Made by a program: the position numbers and the translations under genes. Positions 1 to 13,923 of a DNA stretch of 64,000 bases are shown one piece after another. The DNA lies in the NCBI GenBank assembly GCA_001600415.1, contig BCJX01000018.1, forward strand, positions 1 through 64,000, written 5' to 3'. Numbering within the stretch: the stretch's first letter is position 1; the number at the start of each line of letters is the position of its first letter. The DNA is from Pascua guehoae (lineage: Eukaryota > Basidiomycota > Tremellomycetes > Trichosporonales > Trichosporonaceae). The notes beneath the pieces were generated by a model. That model saw nothing but the letters and a program-made list of their open reading frames with translations, was not told where the DNA came from and did not search any database.

Positions 1-1581
1 CCACCCACGACCACCAGGCCCACCACGCACCCTCGACATTCCCCTACTACCTCCCCATTCCCCACCCAAAACCATGTCCTCCTCCTCGATCTCCGTACCA
101 AAAACAGCCCCCCAAACTGGTTTTTCGACCATATGCAACCTGCTGACATCTGCGGATCACCACCAAACTTGGTACACCTCTTCCTGACACCCAAAGACAC
201 CTTGTAGACATGTCCCCCCAATTCCACCGATGCAGATGCACATCCTACGCACGATAAAAAGATGCAAAACCCACCTCTGATCAGCGCCGAGAGTGCCACA
301 CTCGCCGACGGACTCCGCACTCAACTCCGCCACACTCGGCGGCCCCGCAGCTCCCCCGCACACCGGTAACATCTATCCGGCCTCGGAGTCATCGGACAAT
401 CTCACTCGTACTCAGGACCGTGCGTCAGGACAAGCCCGGCGCCACCGCCACCACCGCGCACGGCGCACAGGTTGCCTCATCCACCCTTACCCACCGCATG
501 GTGCCTATCTCGTCTCCTCGCTCCTTCGTCCAGCGCAACTCCGAAGATTCTCGTCTGCCCTTCTCACACCGCCGTATGCATACCACGCGGCATGCATTAC
601 TATATCTTGTGCATCCCACCCACCCGAAGTCGCATCTCGGCCAGATGCAACACGTCCTTTTCCTCACGCTGGGGCGCCATACTGACTACCAAGTTTGATG
701 TTGGGCCCACCACTTCAGCGGCCGTTCCATCACACCTCGGACACCGCGGCGGTGTTGTCGATCGTCTTGCTCCAATCTCCTTCGTACGCACGGGCCTCCG
801 GCATCAGCTCTGATCGCCCAATTTTCAACGTCGTGCTGGCCAGGGTCGCCGCTCGACAATGCCACAGAGTCCCATCCCAACCCTACCTTGAGGTATGACC
901 AGCATCTCGTACAGCGCCCGCCGTACCAGCGCTGAATGGCCAATGCGGTGTTCTCAGCGGGACGCGATGCGCCAGTGCCAAGGGACACGAGCCAGACCGA
1001 ACCCTGCCATCTCCCTACACGTGTCACTGACTTACCCTTACCACCACAGCAGAACGACGGTGTCCTGGCTGACCTGTGCAATGGGCCGACGGTGCTCAGT
1101 CGGCTGCCAAGGCCTGGTGACTCGGGCAGAACCTCGCTGAGCTCAAATCTGGGCTGGCAAGGTGGTTCAGGGGACCGAAAACGCGTCGCGCACGGGGCGC
1201 CACGCGTCGATCAGGGACTGAGCAATGGCCGAGTTGAACGCCACACGAGGACTGTGATGACAGGCGTTCACGCAAAGATATGGCATACATCGCGCTTTGA
1301 AGCAATGGGGGGGAGGGTGGTGAAGTACTCAGAATGTCGTGACGTACGTAAGAGCGCAAGTTGCATTGTCAGCGCGGCACCTGGGTTCCGCGGTTGGGAC
1401 AGTTGGGACCACCAAAAGGCAGTCGGCGGCGTCTCGTCGCCGACCCAAAGAGCCATGCGGCAGCCCATGTCTCGCGCCGCCCTGAACTGGAGGGCAGGCA
1501 TTCAAGCAGCGCCGTCGTTGCTCTCACCATCACCCAAGCAGGACGGCGAGGAGAGGAGACGGTCGGCAAGCCAAAAAGTAA
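1..1581. other. Gene-poor stretch, no supported gene
   Basis: Open frames here overlap on both strands, have no domain character and cannot be joined by plausible introns into anything recognisable. I see no RNA gene before the tRNA at 1582. The stretch may hold untranslated or regulatory DNA of a gene outside the window, but nothing in the sequence shows that. Confidence 0.5.
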
Positions 1582-1653
1582 AGGTCCGACTGGGAATCGA
1601 ACCCAGATTACAAGAATCAGAATCTTGTGTACTAACCGTTATACGATCAGACC
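1582..1653 (-). tRNA. tRNA-Gln (anticodon CTG)
   Basis: Read on the minus strand, a full 72-nt cloverleaf forms. The acceptor stem GGTCTGA pairs with TCGGACC, with one G-T pair. The D-arm contains GGTTAGTAC. The anticodon stem CAAGA/TCTTG encloses the loop TTCTGAT, giving anticodon CTG for CAG codons. The T-arm holds GGTTCGATTCC, a good B box. The discriminator base is T, as in yeast tRNA-Gln. There is no intron. A T5 run (A5 at 1573-1577 on the plus strand) lies just downstream and suits Pol III termination. Confidence 0.93.
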
Positions 1654-4600
1654 CTGATGCTAATTGGTCTCGTTGTATGCTTCTGGGCGCGGCCTAGCTC
1701 TCGTCGACGAACAGAGCATCGAGTTGAGGACTGATGCATGCACGGGGACGCGTTCTGATGTGTGGTGGCGGTTGGCGGATACAGTTCGGCGACTTGTGGC
1801 GATTTCGACCAGGTGCCACATTAGGATTTTGGAGGTGCCACATTCAAATCGTCTAAATTGGCCCTGCCTGCTGTGAGACGCGTCGTCGCGTCTACATCCG
1901 AATTTCTAACCGGCTGCCTCCACTCTTATCCATCCACTGTCTCATCACATCCTACACACATCACGCACACATCACGCACACAGGCCACAGCGAGCGCTGA
2001 GTGCACTGATTGAACGTGTTCGGCCACACTGACTCAAGTCCTCATTCTCGCAGCACAGTCGTTGCCGCTCCGGCCTGGAATCTGCCCCAGCGTCGCCCAA
2101 TCCCCTCTCCCACGCCCACGCCGCCTCTCTGCCAACCCCTCCTCCACCCTCTTCCTCACCGGCTCTCCTCCGTCTCCACTTCTCCGCCTCCCTCCTCCGA
2201 CGCGTCGCTGAAGGAGACTCTGCCACGGTTTCAGATGTCGGCCCGTCGTGGAACACCCCGCCACAGGGCACTCGGTGAACACACCGTGCAAGCAGGGCCG
2301 TTACTCGCGCAGCTTCGCATGGCCGCAGGTATCGGCATGGCTGGCGTGAGGGGTCCTTGGTGTAGCTGATGAGTTGGGCAGCACTGGATCCATTCGGCGG
2401 TCCAGTGAGCGCCGCTCGATGCCTGGCACCTGCGGCACTCACCTTGGGCAAGTAAATGCGGGCATGGCATTGGCGACGAGATGGAGGCGCTCAGAACCAG
2501 GCGTGACCATGGCACCGACATCCCCACCGATCTCATCGTGGTCGGTCAGTGCCGTGTCCGGACTAGCCGCGCGACGTCGAATGCGAGGGCTGACCTTCCT
2601 CACCCTTCGCCAGCTCGCTACCTCCCTCCGCCCTCGCCGCCCGTTCTCCCGTGGCCACGCCTCCGCTCGCGTCACTTCTGTCCCGTCGCTCCAGCAACCC
2701 TCCCTCCCGCTCTCGGCCTTGCCTTTGCGCGGCACCACCTTGATCTCGACGATCCCTCGTGCCTCCCGCGCTCAGTCAGTCCGCTCGAAAATGACTGTGT
2801 ACAGAAGGTGGGCGGGGTGTCGTGGTTCAGGTGGAGGATAGCCTTCGCCTGCAGCGTCTGTGTCTAACAAAGTGGGAGAGAGCAAGGGCTCCACCGGCTC
2901 ACCAACATGAAGAGCACAGAACGCACAAGGTCTGCATTGTTGCAGACGGGCAGTCATGGCGACTGCGAGTCGGCGCTGTTGGACGAGGCGGCGCACGTGG
3001 CCAAAGTAACGCGTGATAGGTGGCAAGTGGGCTGTGAGTACAGGCTGGCTGTGGCTGTCGGGCTGCGCGTCGTCTCTCTGCGGGATAGTCCCACCGTGGG
3101 CGTCGAGGTATCGGTGTTGTGTGCGCTGCGGGTACCTGCTGTGAACTGGTGGAATGGGGCTACCGGCAAGAGCACGCTTTCAGCCATCTCGTCTGGTCAT
3201 GCCTGTCGTGCGGTTCTGTGGGTGTGCTCACGACTATCTGAACACATTGACGTGCGTATGCCGGTGTGTGGGCGTCGGCGAACGGGGAAGCGGCAAGACT
3301 CGATGTCTACGCAGTGGTAAACCAGACGACTTTCCCATCTCTTCCAGGACACCACCGACCTCAGCGGCCTCGCCTTGTTCGTGCTGGGCCGACCCTCACT
3401 GTCAAAGACCGACACATCAGCCCTGCATCCGACTCGACATCAAGCCTGTCCCCAAGCCTGCGCCATCCCTCGCCACAACGCACAAGTCCGGACCGCGTCC
3501 TACAACCTTGCCCAACGCCGGCCGGACGCCAAACGGCCATCCCCAGCTCGCGACCGAACGCGTGAGGCAAGCTACAACTCGGGGCGGAAACAGGACGCGC
3601 CACACCGTCATGAACGACACGCGGAATGTGCGAAGCGACACGCCACCATAGCCCCAAGTTGGCTACATCGTTGCACCCTCACTCCCGACCGCTCAACGGC
3701 CTAAACACCTCATTCAACCCTCTTCCCGTCCTCCCATCCAACTTTTCCAAGCCTGCCCCACCACCTCCCCACCCCCACCGGCAACTTTGACAGCTTACTC
3801 CCAGGCCTCATCCAACCTACCCCCGACACTAGCCCGTGCTATTCTCCCACCTCTGTGGTCCCAAGTACGGAGCATACACTGTCCTCAGCCGCATCTGCCG
3901 CCCCCCTCCCCCGCGGTCCGGGCGGGGTTCACTCTTTGCCCCAGAGGCTTGACGTGCACCAGCGGCATACATCCGTCTAGCCCTCGCCGCCGCGACCTTC
4001 GCCGCACCAAGCGTTTGGGACAAACGTGCCCGAGCCTCGTGACGCTGCCCATGTACCGCGGCTCGCCGTCATTGCCCCTCGTCTGTCCGTCGTGGCGGTC
4101 GTCCGACGCGGCCTTGTCGCCGTCGTCGCCATCGTCCTGGCCCCGCTCTCGTGCTGCCCTCGCCGTTGCATTCCCCTGCCTTCGTCCCTGCCCTCGTCCC
4201 TGCCCTCGTCTCTGCCCTCGTCTCTGGCCGCCCTCATGCCCCCTCGCCACCACCCCACCCTCGTGCCTCCTCCCCTCATCACAACCACCCCACGACGAAA
4301 CTCCCCAACACCTCACCGGCCCCTCTTCCCCGCCTCCCTCGACACTTTTCCACTTCTGCCCCGCCACTGCCCCCTCCCTTAAAGGTCCTGTCCGACCCTA
4401 TTCCTGACCCTCATTTGCCTGACCACCGCCACTGGGCGCGCTTATCCCTGGACCTCATGGGGGTCATTTGTGGACCATATGGTGTGCTCTTGTGGGTCTG
4501 ACTGGACCCTCATTCCTTGCCCTTGGCGCACATCTGCGGACGCTGGCAGAGTGCAGGCCGCAGGTGATTTGCATCCCGTTTCCTGCAGCGTATCTCCACT

Positions 4601-4920
4601 TTCGAGGACACTCCATAGCCTCTCTCCACGCACAAGACGGTCAGCATGTCAGTCAGCGCATCGGTTGAACCTAGCTAGCTAGCAGCCTAGAGCCACCGTG
4701 CAGCACTCTGCCGTACCAGCAGCCATCATCGTCGTGCACACCAGCCCCGTTGGCGACTATAAAACATAAATGCATGCGGTGCACACATGAAACCAACCAT
4801 CCAGACTATGAGCAGTGGCCACGGAACCTACAACGCTTGGCCACCACCGTGCATGATGCAATGGGTCGTGCGAGTGCCCCTCGGGGCTCTTGACCTCTTT
4901 CCTCTCGTCGTTGCCCGTTT
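1654..4920. other. Gene-less pyrimidine-rich region
   Basis: This 3.3-kb interval lies between tRNA-Gln and the 3' end of BUD6. It is rich in CT/CCTC runs on the plus strand and contains a 12-bp tandem repeat at 4179-4226. The open frames are low complexity (proline/serine, or arginine on the other strand) and mirror each other between strands, as expected of skewed composition. I find no gene here. Confidence 0.5.
4179..4226 (+). repeat. 12-bp tandem repeat, four copies
   Basis: Four head-to-tail copies of CCCTCGTCYCTG, where Y is C or T and the first copy starts CCTT. The unit is a multiple of three, so it reads open on both strands, which explains the long spurious frames here. Confidence 0.85.
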
Positions 4921-7900
4921 CTAGATGCGCGAGTCCATGGACCCACTGGACATTGCAGAGTTGCGCGACCGGATGCTGTCCGTGTGGGCGCGGGGCGACT
5001 TTGCCGACGCGCCCGTGGCCTGCGGGGTGAGGACGCCTGGCGGGGGGTCACCGGGCACCGAGTCGCCCGTGAGCATACGCTTGATGGTCTGGTCCTGGCG
5101 TCGTTGGCGGATACGGTCTGCCTCTTCCGTGCCGCCCGTCTTGCGGAGCTTTCTGCCACCGACAAAGCCAGAGAGCTCGTTTTGGAACTCGTCGGTGCGC
5201 GTCGCCATGTCGCGCTCGCGGGCCCTTTGCTGCTCTTCAATGGCGCGCAGGCGCTGGTTGGGGTCGCTCTCCTTTGTACGGATCTCGAGCAGGAGATTCG
5301 TAATGCCACCGCCCTCTTCGGGTTCCGCTGGCGTAAACTGCTTTTTCGGGCCGCCCTTTGCCTGCCGCTGCTCGACAAACGCCTGGACGTTGCTCAGCAT
5401 CTCGGTCGCGTCCTTGATGTCATTCTTCAGGTCGGCAGCCAGCTTGTTCTGGTACCCGAGCAGCCGCTGCTCGTCCGTCACGCGCTGCAGCTCGGACAGC
5501 CACGTCGCGCGCCATGTGGGCTCGGCGAGCGTCACGTCGCCTGCAAACGTTTCGACCAGCTGCGTAGCCTTTGCCAGGTCGTCGCGGATCTTGTCCATCT
5601 TGGCCCGGCTCGGCGTCACACCGCGCCGTAATGCGTCCTCGCGCGCGCCGTCGATAATGTCGGAAATCTCCTCGACAGCCTGGATCGTCTCCTGGCACTC
5701 GGCTTCGAGCTTGGTCTTGCTGTTGTCCAACAGGGCGCGGCTGCCGCCCATCTTGCTGTTGACCACCTCGCGCATCGCAGTGTTTTGCGCACGCAGCGCC
5801 GAAAACGACTCCTTGGTCTGCTGCAGAAAGTCGACGTGCAGCTGGCGCAGAATGGCCAGGTCGCGCCGCAGGCTCTGCACTTCGTCATAGTGCGAGCGCA
5901 GCTCGGTCTCACTCGGGAGGACAACACTTCCGCTGGGTGTCCTCTGCGGAGGGCGTGGCGGTTGTGGCGCTTCCGGCATGCGTTCCAGTGTGCGCACCGC
6001 AGGCTGCACGGGCGAGACCGGAGGAAGCAGGGTCTGCGCGGGCACCTGCATGGACAGACGCTTTTGCTGCGTAAACGACGTCTTGAGGTCCTTGATCTCC
6101 TGCACCAGGGACGCAACCGTGAGGTCAAAGTGCTGCTTGACTTGGTCGAGCGCTGTCATGTGTTAGCAGGGGGCCTGCACTAGGGATAATATCAACGCAC
6201 GCTCAATGTCAAGGGTAAGGACACAGCCGTCCTTGACGTCGTCCATGTCTTCGAGTTCGTACTGCACGCCAGTCTTGTTGTCGCGGATGTAGACGTCGGG
6301 AAAGTTGTCCAGGCCAGGATCATACTCAAAGCGCTCCATGAAGAGCAGGCGCAGGGCGGGCGTCGTGAGTGGGAGCCCGATGACAGCCTTCTTGACCTGC
6401 CTGCCGAGCTGCAGATACGCGGTGAGTGTGCTGGGGCCAGTGGCCGACGGGGCCGTGCCCGTTGTGCCGGCAGGAGACACCGATGCTGTCGCAGGTTGTC
6501 CATCGGGACCAGAGGGCGGGGATGGTGACGAACCATCCGTCGGAAGTGCACTCGCTGGTGCAGAGGGTGAGTTGCCATCGGCGTCAGGAACCTGGATAAC
6601 AGGCACTGGCATCGCACCGGGCTCTTCTGGTGGCGGTGGGAACGCCATGCTGTGCTCGGTTGCTGTACCTTCGGTGAGAGGCGGCAGCCCAGAGCGTTCC
6701 CGACGCACCGGCCGCTGCGGGGAAGAGGCCAGCTGGGACACTTTCTTGCCACTTGGCGAGCTAACCAGTTTGCTAAAGGTGTACGACGAGAATCGCTTCG
6801 AGGCACGGCGTTCGAGCGCGTCCGACCTTTGCAGTGCCGCGAGCGACGATGGAGTCGCAGTGTCATGACCGGACGACTTGAGGTCAGAGACCAAAGGGCT
6901 GTGAGGAAGATTAAGCACGGGCAATTCGGGCGCAGGCGACGGCAAGGCAGGAGGGACCGGTGATGGTTCAGCGGACAGCGAAGTGCTGGGTTGCGGTGCT
7001 GGCGGCGCGGGAGCAGCTGTTGCTTGGGAAGCATCGGACCCACGCCGTTGGTACGTGGCATCAAACACGGGCAGGTGAGATGAGGCGTCCGAGGTGGGGC
7101 GTTGAGATGAGCTCACAGAGAGCTCCGAGTCTGCAGAAAAGCGCGAAACGTTTGCGTTTGCTGCGCTTTCGCGGCTGTATCGATCTGGATGCGGCTGTGT
7201 GCGGATTGGGGGTGGGCGGTTGGGCGGTTCTGGAAGAGGCGCATGGGACACTGTGGGCGACAGGCTTGGTGGGGGGTGCACGGCGGGCATTGGGGTGGGC
7301 ATTTGGACCGAGTGCGTGCGCATCTGGTCAATGGTTGGGAGAGGGACATTCGGTGCCGGCGTTGGCGAGGGCCGGGTATCGGAGCGGTATGAGCTTGTAG
7401 TCGATACGCTGTCATGGAGCTGCTGGCGAGATCGCGAGGGCCGGAACGCATCCGGTGGGGGAGGCCGGGTGGCGTGGGGACGCCGCGATGGCGTCGGGGA
7501 CACTGACGGCTCGGGTGGTTGCCGATCGGCCAGCATGCGCTTGTACGCAATCTGCTTGCTCTTCAAGCCCTGGAGCAAGTTGAAGATGATGGCGCGAATG
7601 TCCGGCAAGTACATGTTGAGGGTATCTTGCGACGGGTCCTCTGATAGTGCACGCTCGAGTATCTCGCGGAGGTCTCGGGGGACAGAGTCAAGGTCGCTGC
7701 TGGTGAGCTGCGGCGCGCAGAGACTCGCGAGGTCGGTCCATACTCACGCCGTTGATATTCCAACCTTGCGGAACGCCCCGACGCACATCTCAAACCCATT
7801 TCCGAGGCGAACATAGATGTCGCTCACCTACGTCACGTCAGTGGGGCGACCAAACAGGAACGTGCTCACATGCTCTTCGGTCGCCTGGTGCTGAGACCAC

Positions 7901-8255
7901 TGGTCGAGGCCTTGTAGGAGCTGCTTTGTGACAACGAGCAGGCGTGTAATGAGCGAGTCAAGTGTGGAGGTCTGGGACGCCGTCGACTGTGTGTTAGTAT
8001 GGTAGTCCGGAGTGCGCGTTCGGTGGTGACACTGGCGGCGTGACCAGGGGGAATGTGTCGAGCATCGGAGAAGTGAGGGCGAGAGTTAGCACTGACCTGG
8101 CTGCGCGGCCCACTGGGCGTGCGAGTAATGGGGTTGCCAGTACTCAGGCGAGAAAAGTCTTCATTCGGAGGAGGTATGGGCTGGTAGCTTGGATCGTCAA
8201 AGACGTCAGCCGTGGCGGCCGAAGGGATGGGGTAGGATATGGCGGGGCGCGACAT
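4921..8255 (-). CDS. BUD6: Bud6/Aip3 actin-interacting polarity protein
   Basis: Bud6/Aip3 binds actin monomers and formins at the bud site or hyphal tip and promotes actin cable assembly. Five exons join in frame to 1028 residues: 8097-8255, 7870-7986, 7748-7827, 6201-7699 and 4921-6152. Introns are 110, 42, 48 and 48 nt. The N-terminal Bud6 module is spread over exons 2-4 and includes VSDIYVRLGN and YLPDIRAIIFNLLQGLK. A long Ser/Pro-rich linker follows. Then comes the start of the conserved C-terminal core with LLFMERFEYDPGL and YELEDMDDVKDG (about residues 555-615), and a coiled-coil-rich tail. The start is the first ATG of the frame that leads into the conserved module. The 42-nt intron (7828-7869) is supported because reading through gives a stop. 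Length and domain order fit the fungal family. Confidence 0.9.
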
Positions 8256-8931
8256 GACGCCGGCACCTGCGCGAGCGGTTGGGAGGCGAATTGATTAAAT
8301 GATGGCGGGTGGTCACGGCCGTGGGCGTTATAGTCGTTGCGGGCGTGTAGGGTCGACAATAAAGAGTGTAAGAGATGAGGGTTTGCGAGCCGAGGAAAGG
8401 ATGCTTGGAATGGTTGATGATGATGATGAAGACGAGGCGACGAGTGACGATGATAGACACGAGGAGGAGCGAGCGAGCGAGCTCGGGTTGTAGACGGAGA
8501 CTAGCGCAGCGCCCTCCCTGCGCGCCGCGCCAGCATGCATGCATTTGCCTTGCTCGCCTTGCACCGCGTGCCTGGAACTGCAATCCAGGTTCAGGTGCCT
8601 GTGCGCAACTTGGCTGAGAGCCACGTGGATTTGATTCCGCCCCCGCAGCAACAAAGCACAACAACCGTACCATAGCTTCTGCAAGAGGCACGCGACAAAG
8701 CAGAAGAAGCACATGAACACTGCTCAGCACCGAGGTACAGATGTCATACATGCATCGAAAAGAAAAGGGATGGGTCATGGATAGAGGAGTCAGGGGAGAG
8801 ATGATAGTAAAGAATGACTCTGACGACTCTCATCAAACAAATGACAACTAGTCGCGATAGCAAGATTGCACCAAATGCGCGTTGAACGGTGGTAGCGGGT
8901 GTGTGGTGTGGGGGGGGGGGGGGGGGGGCAT
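8256..8931. other. Intergenic, BUD6 upstream / next gene 3' flank
   Basis: This 676-bp gap holds the BUD6 promoter (minus) and the 3' flank of the RRM-like gene (minus). It contains a GAT-rich patch (8413-8450) and a run of 19 G at 8910-8928 immediately downstream of the neighbouring stop codon. No ORF is supported. Confidence 0.5.
8910..8928 (+). repeat. Homopolymer of 19 G
   Basis: An uninterrupted G run sits 3 bp from the stop codon of the RRM-like gene, so it is a C run in that gene's 3' UTR. Its exact length may be affected by sequencing. Confidence 0.9.
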
Positions 8932-10013
8932 CTAGCCCTGGGCCTCGACGCTCTGGAGCGCCTTCTCGACTTCGCGGAGAGCCTTGTCGGCGCTGACGCT
9001 CTCCCGGCGGGTCTTTGCGGGTGCGCGAGAGGGTAACGACGAGCTTGCGCTCTTGAGCTGAGCGCTAGAGTCTAAGACGACGATAGGGTCCGAGTTGGAG
9101 TCAGACGACGTGGCCGAGCCCGAGGGGTTGGCCGAGACGGACGCCTCAGAGTGGGTGGGCAGTCTGGCTGCACCGAGAGAGGGAGGGTTGCCGCCGAACC
9201 CGAGCGCGCCGTTGAGTGATTGACGGTTCCAAGATGACGAGGCCGAGCCCGTGCGGTTGTGGCTCGAGTACGAGAGGCGTTGTTGAGCAGGATTGCGCGG
9301 GCCGCCGGCGGACCCCGAGCTGCCGCCAAACGAGAACGAAGGGTTGAGCGGCATCTTGAAGTTGTTGAGGCCGCCGCCCGGCTGCTGCGAGTGCTGGTTG
9401 CGGCCGTCGTCACGGACAAGGTTGCCAAAGTTGCCCGACTGGAGAGCAGACGACATGGACGACCGGTGGCCCATTGCACGCGCCGCCAGCGACTGGATGA
9501 TCTGGGCCGCATCGGCGCGGTCGTATGGGCGGATAGTGGCAGGAGCAGGCATGGAGGGCGGGGGGCTGAGGATCATGTTGAGGTATGCACGCTTGGCTGT
9601 TACAGGACATGGGGTCAACAATAGTCTGCAAAGCTGTAAGCGACGTCGTCTACGTACCGACGTTGGCGTCGGCAAAGACGACCATGGCGCTCGTGTCGTC
9701 GAGCCACTTGATGCGGAACCCGCCCTTGTCCGTCTCCCAGTCCTTGAAGATGTTCTGGATGTCACGCGTCTTGAGTCTAAGGTTTGCGGTCAGTAGAGCC
9801 CCGTTTCCAGGTCGCTCTTGTTGCCTCTGAATGATGGATTCCAAAGCAAGTAGAGATTGTGCTCATGCAACTGCAGGTCGTGAGACTAGGCCAGCAAACT
9901 CACTCGGGGGAGAAGTTGGCGAGATGGAGGATGCGCGTGACGGCCGCCGACACCTGGGGCTGGGAGGATGAAGGCGCAGCGAGAATGGTACCGTTGGGGA
10001 GCGAAATGGACAT
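8932..10013 (-). CDS. R3HCC1-type RRM-like domain protein
   Basis: Three exons (9904-10013, 9658-9776, 8932-9596) join in frame to 297 residues, with introns of 127 and 61 nt. Residues about 33-90 contain KTRDIQNIFKDWE, GGFRIKWLDDTSAMVVF and a following alanine-rich helix. This resembles the C-terminal RRM-like domain of animal R3HCC1/R3HCC1L, where the string DIKWVDDTHA is characteristic. The rest is Ser/Gly/Asn-rich and probably disordered, ending in a short charged helix. The family suggests RNA binding or an exon-junction-complex link, but no catalytic function is implied. Start: the first ATG, directly ahead of MSISLPNGTI. The domain call is from memory of the family, so confidence in the gene is higher than in the function. 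Confidence 0.72.
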
Positions 10014-11286
10014 GTTGGTGGGTGTTGTTGAGGGGGAGGATTGTTGACGAGGCAGTAGAGTGTGCGATGCGAGGGGTGTGTATGAGCAGTATCGTATGGT
10101 TTGAATGCTTTGGTGAGGAAGTGCGATGTGTCGGTGCTGTGCGTAGCGATGTCAAAGAGTGATTTCGGAACGAGAGGCGAGACTAGCCAGAGTGCCGCAG
10201 TGTGCTTGGGTGGTGTTGTGCGGCGAGAGAGATTCAAGGCAGAGATGGACGATAGTGAGAGAGAGAGGGGGAGATGGAAGAGGGTGGTGTGGAAGCCAGG
10301 TTGGGTGGGGCTGCGAGACAGTCCGATGGTGGCGACCATTGCCTGGCGGCGGCCTGGCTTAGGGCTTATCCGGGCCCATGGGCGCATGCTGCATGCTGCA
10401 TCCATCTGCTCTCCTCCCTCCCTGTTGTGTCAGTTGAGCGATCAATGCGGGGAACTGTGCGTCACAAACCTCAAAGTCAAGGTCAATCCGCCACACCACG
10501 TGGCATTTTTCATATTGCCGAATAACACCGACTCCGACGTTGTCGGGATGGGTGGATGGATGGCATGGATGGCATGGATGGGGGTTGAATGTGGATGGGA
10601 TGACGTAGGGTGGCGTGCAGTGCATGCCTCTCGCCGCTCTCTGTCGCTCAGCGCGCTCAGTGCGCTCAGGGTATTTAGTTAATGCTTGGCTTCGGATCCG
10701 GGGCCTCGGCAAGGACATGGGGCGGCGGCCACCACCACCACCACCACCGGCACCCGGCACTGCCAGGGCCCCCCGTCTTTAAGCATGCACCACTCCAAGG
10801 TTGAGCCAACGCAAGCCAACAATGGCGTTGCATGCCATGCTCCATGCTCCATGCATGCATACGGTATATGCGAGCGAGGCTGTTGGGTACGAACCGAGGT
10901 CAGGTGAGCGCGGGCCTGGCGAGTGTGTGGGGGCTTTGTTGTGATAAGGGAGGGCCATTATGCATTGGGGGGGGCTGGCTGGGCACACAGCATGCATGCA
11001 ATAATGCGTGCGTGATGGTCGAGGATGACTGCTGCACAAAGGCACAAAGGCACCAGACGGCGGGTGCACCGCCATTGCGGCTGCGTGATGCCGTCCCCGT
11101 GCCCGAGCCCTCCCCCGCGCCAGCTGCAAGCGAGCCTGCGCCAGCCTGGGGGACTTGGCCACGCAATCCTTGGCTGGTATATCATCATCTGCATCTCCCA
11201 TCTCCTATTTTGCATTCACTCTTCTCTCCTCTTCAAACACCCCCCCCCCCCCCGGCATCCATCCATCCAACTCTTCCTCCAACTAG
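10014..11286. other. Divergent promoter region of RRM-like gene and UBI4
   Basis: This gap separates a minus-strand gene (start 10013) from the plus-strand polyubiquitin transcription unit. It is patchy in composition. It contains GGAT-rich repeats (about 10547-10590), CCACCA repeats (10731-10749), CATGCATGC-like palindromic patches (10839-10860, 10989-11000), a TATATC box at 11178 and a run of 14 C at 11240-11253. No coding sequence is supported. Confidence 0.5.
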
Positions 11287-11788
11287 GTAAGTATTCTCCC
11301 TCGGACGGCCTCGACGCCACCCACAACACCCGCGCACGCCATCTCAAGCCCTCCACGGGCCGATTTGCCACCCGCGCCGCGCTCCACCTCTCCACGCTTC
11401 CACCCCGTCCACGCCCACCCTCCACGCCTTTCCTTCCCTATCGTCGTCGCATCAACGACCTCCGTCTCCTCGCGGGGCCAACGTATTGTGTCGAGTCGAC
11501 GTGTAATGTGCATGCTGGACGCCGAGTACCATCTCGTACCTTCCATCACGTACACACACACCCTGCACTCGTTCCCACCCCCAACCCCACCCCTCCCTCC
11601 ACTTTTACCCCGCACTTATCGCCGCACCCGTCCCCCCCACGTCCCCAGGGTCTCTGTGCTGACACAGCATTTGCCACCGTCCATCACACCATCCCCATCG
11701 CTTATCCACACCACTCGTCGCATCTCGACTCTTGACACTTCTCTCTTCTCCATCCATCCACTCCGCACTTGTTTCGACACATCCACAG
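11287..11788 (+). other. UBI4: Probable 5' UTR intron of polyubiquitin gene
   Basis: A strong donor (CTAG/GTAAGT) lies at 11286/11287. An acceptor ATCCACAG ends at 11788, 18 bp before the ATG. Long 5' UTR introns are common in fungal ubiquitin and ribosomal genes. Other AG acceptors exist in between (for example at 11647), so the exact 3' end is a guess and RNA reads would decide. Confidence 0.45.
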
Positions 11789-11806
11789 CCCAAGCACCCA
11801 CCCACC

Positions 11807-13142
<1,336 letters not shown>

Positions 13143-13923
13143 ATTTTGGGTGGTCAGTAGGTGCCTGTAGACGCGCTGGGATAGCCCGATATGGTGGGCC
13201 CCGTGATGCAGAGCTGTGATTATGTCTGATTGTTGCATGTGTGCTTGCACTTGAAATCGTAGCCATCACTGACGAGTGTCTGGGCAGAGTCATCACACGG
13301 TGCATCACACGGTGCACGCTTAGTTGGCCAAGGGGCTGTGCTACATGAGCCAGGGAGTCTTTCTGTGGGGCAAGATTGCACCAGAGCGCCACTCAGGGCC
13401 TCGTTCAGGGACATGATGAATGGGCGCTTTGCGCGGGTGGCTAGCTTGTGGTGGCTGATATGGCTGGCGGATGGCGCCTGGGCGGCGCGGCTGGGCGGAT
13501 AGATTTACACAACTTGAAGCGCGTTACGATGGCACACCTCGCCTCTCATCGCTACGGCCCGAGGACACGGACATGTCCGGTCCGAAGACACGCACGCCCC
13601 GACTTGATTGAATTAATTGGACACTGCATACGGTTTGCCAAATGACCTGTTTGGCGCATCTAGTGGTACAATGGACAGTGTCCCTCATGACTAGTGTATT
13701 GGTACAGGTAGTTACAGGATATGGCCTCTGTGTGACCTTTGTGAACGAACGGGGATGGGTGATTGGGGGTGGTGGGGTGGCCTGGGTCGCGCGGCGGGCC
13801 AACCCAGTGGGTGCTCGGGAGAAGTTGTGGGTTGTAATGTAGTGGGGCAGAAAGTGATGCGAGTCGTGCAGAATTGATGGAGAAAAGGGGGTGCCGGCCC
13901 ACGAGAAGAAGGAAGCCGATGGT
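13143..13923. other. Convergent 3' intergenic region
   Basis: This gap lies between the 3' ends of polyubiquitin (plus) and the aspartic protease (minus), so it should contain both 3' UTRs. There is a short tandem duplication CATCACACGGTG at 13292-13317. No ORF with support is seen. Confidence 0.5.

Noticed and set aside
1972..4407. Several long open frames on both strands
   Set aside because: Low-complexity Pro/Ser or Arg strings mirrored between strands. Skewed composition explains them and no exon set joins into a known fold.
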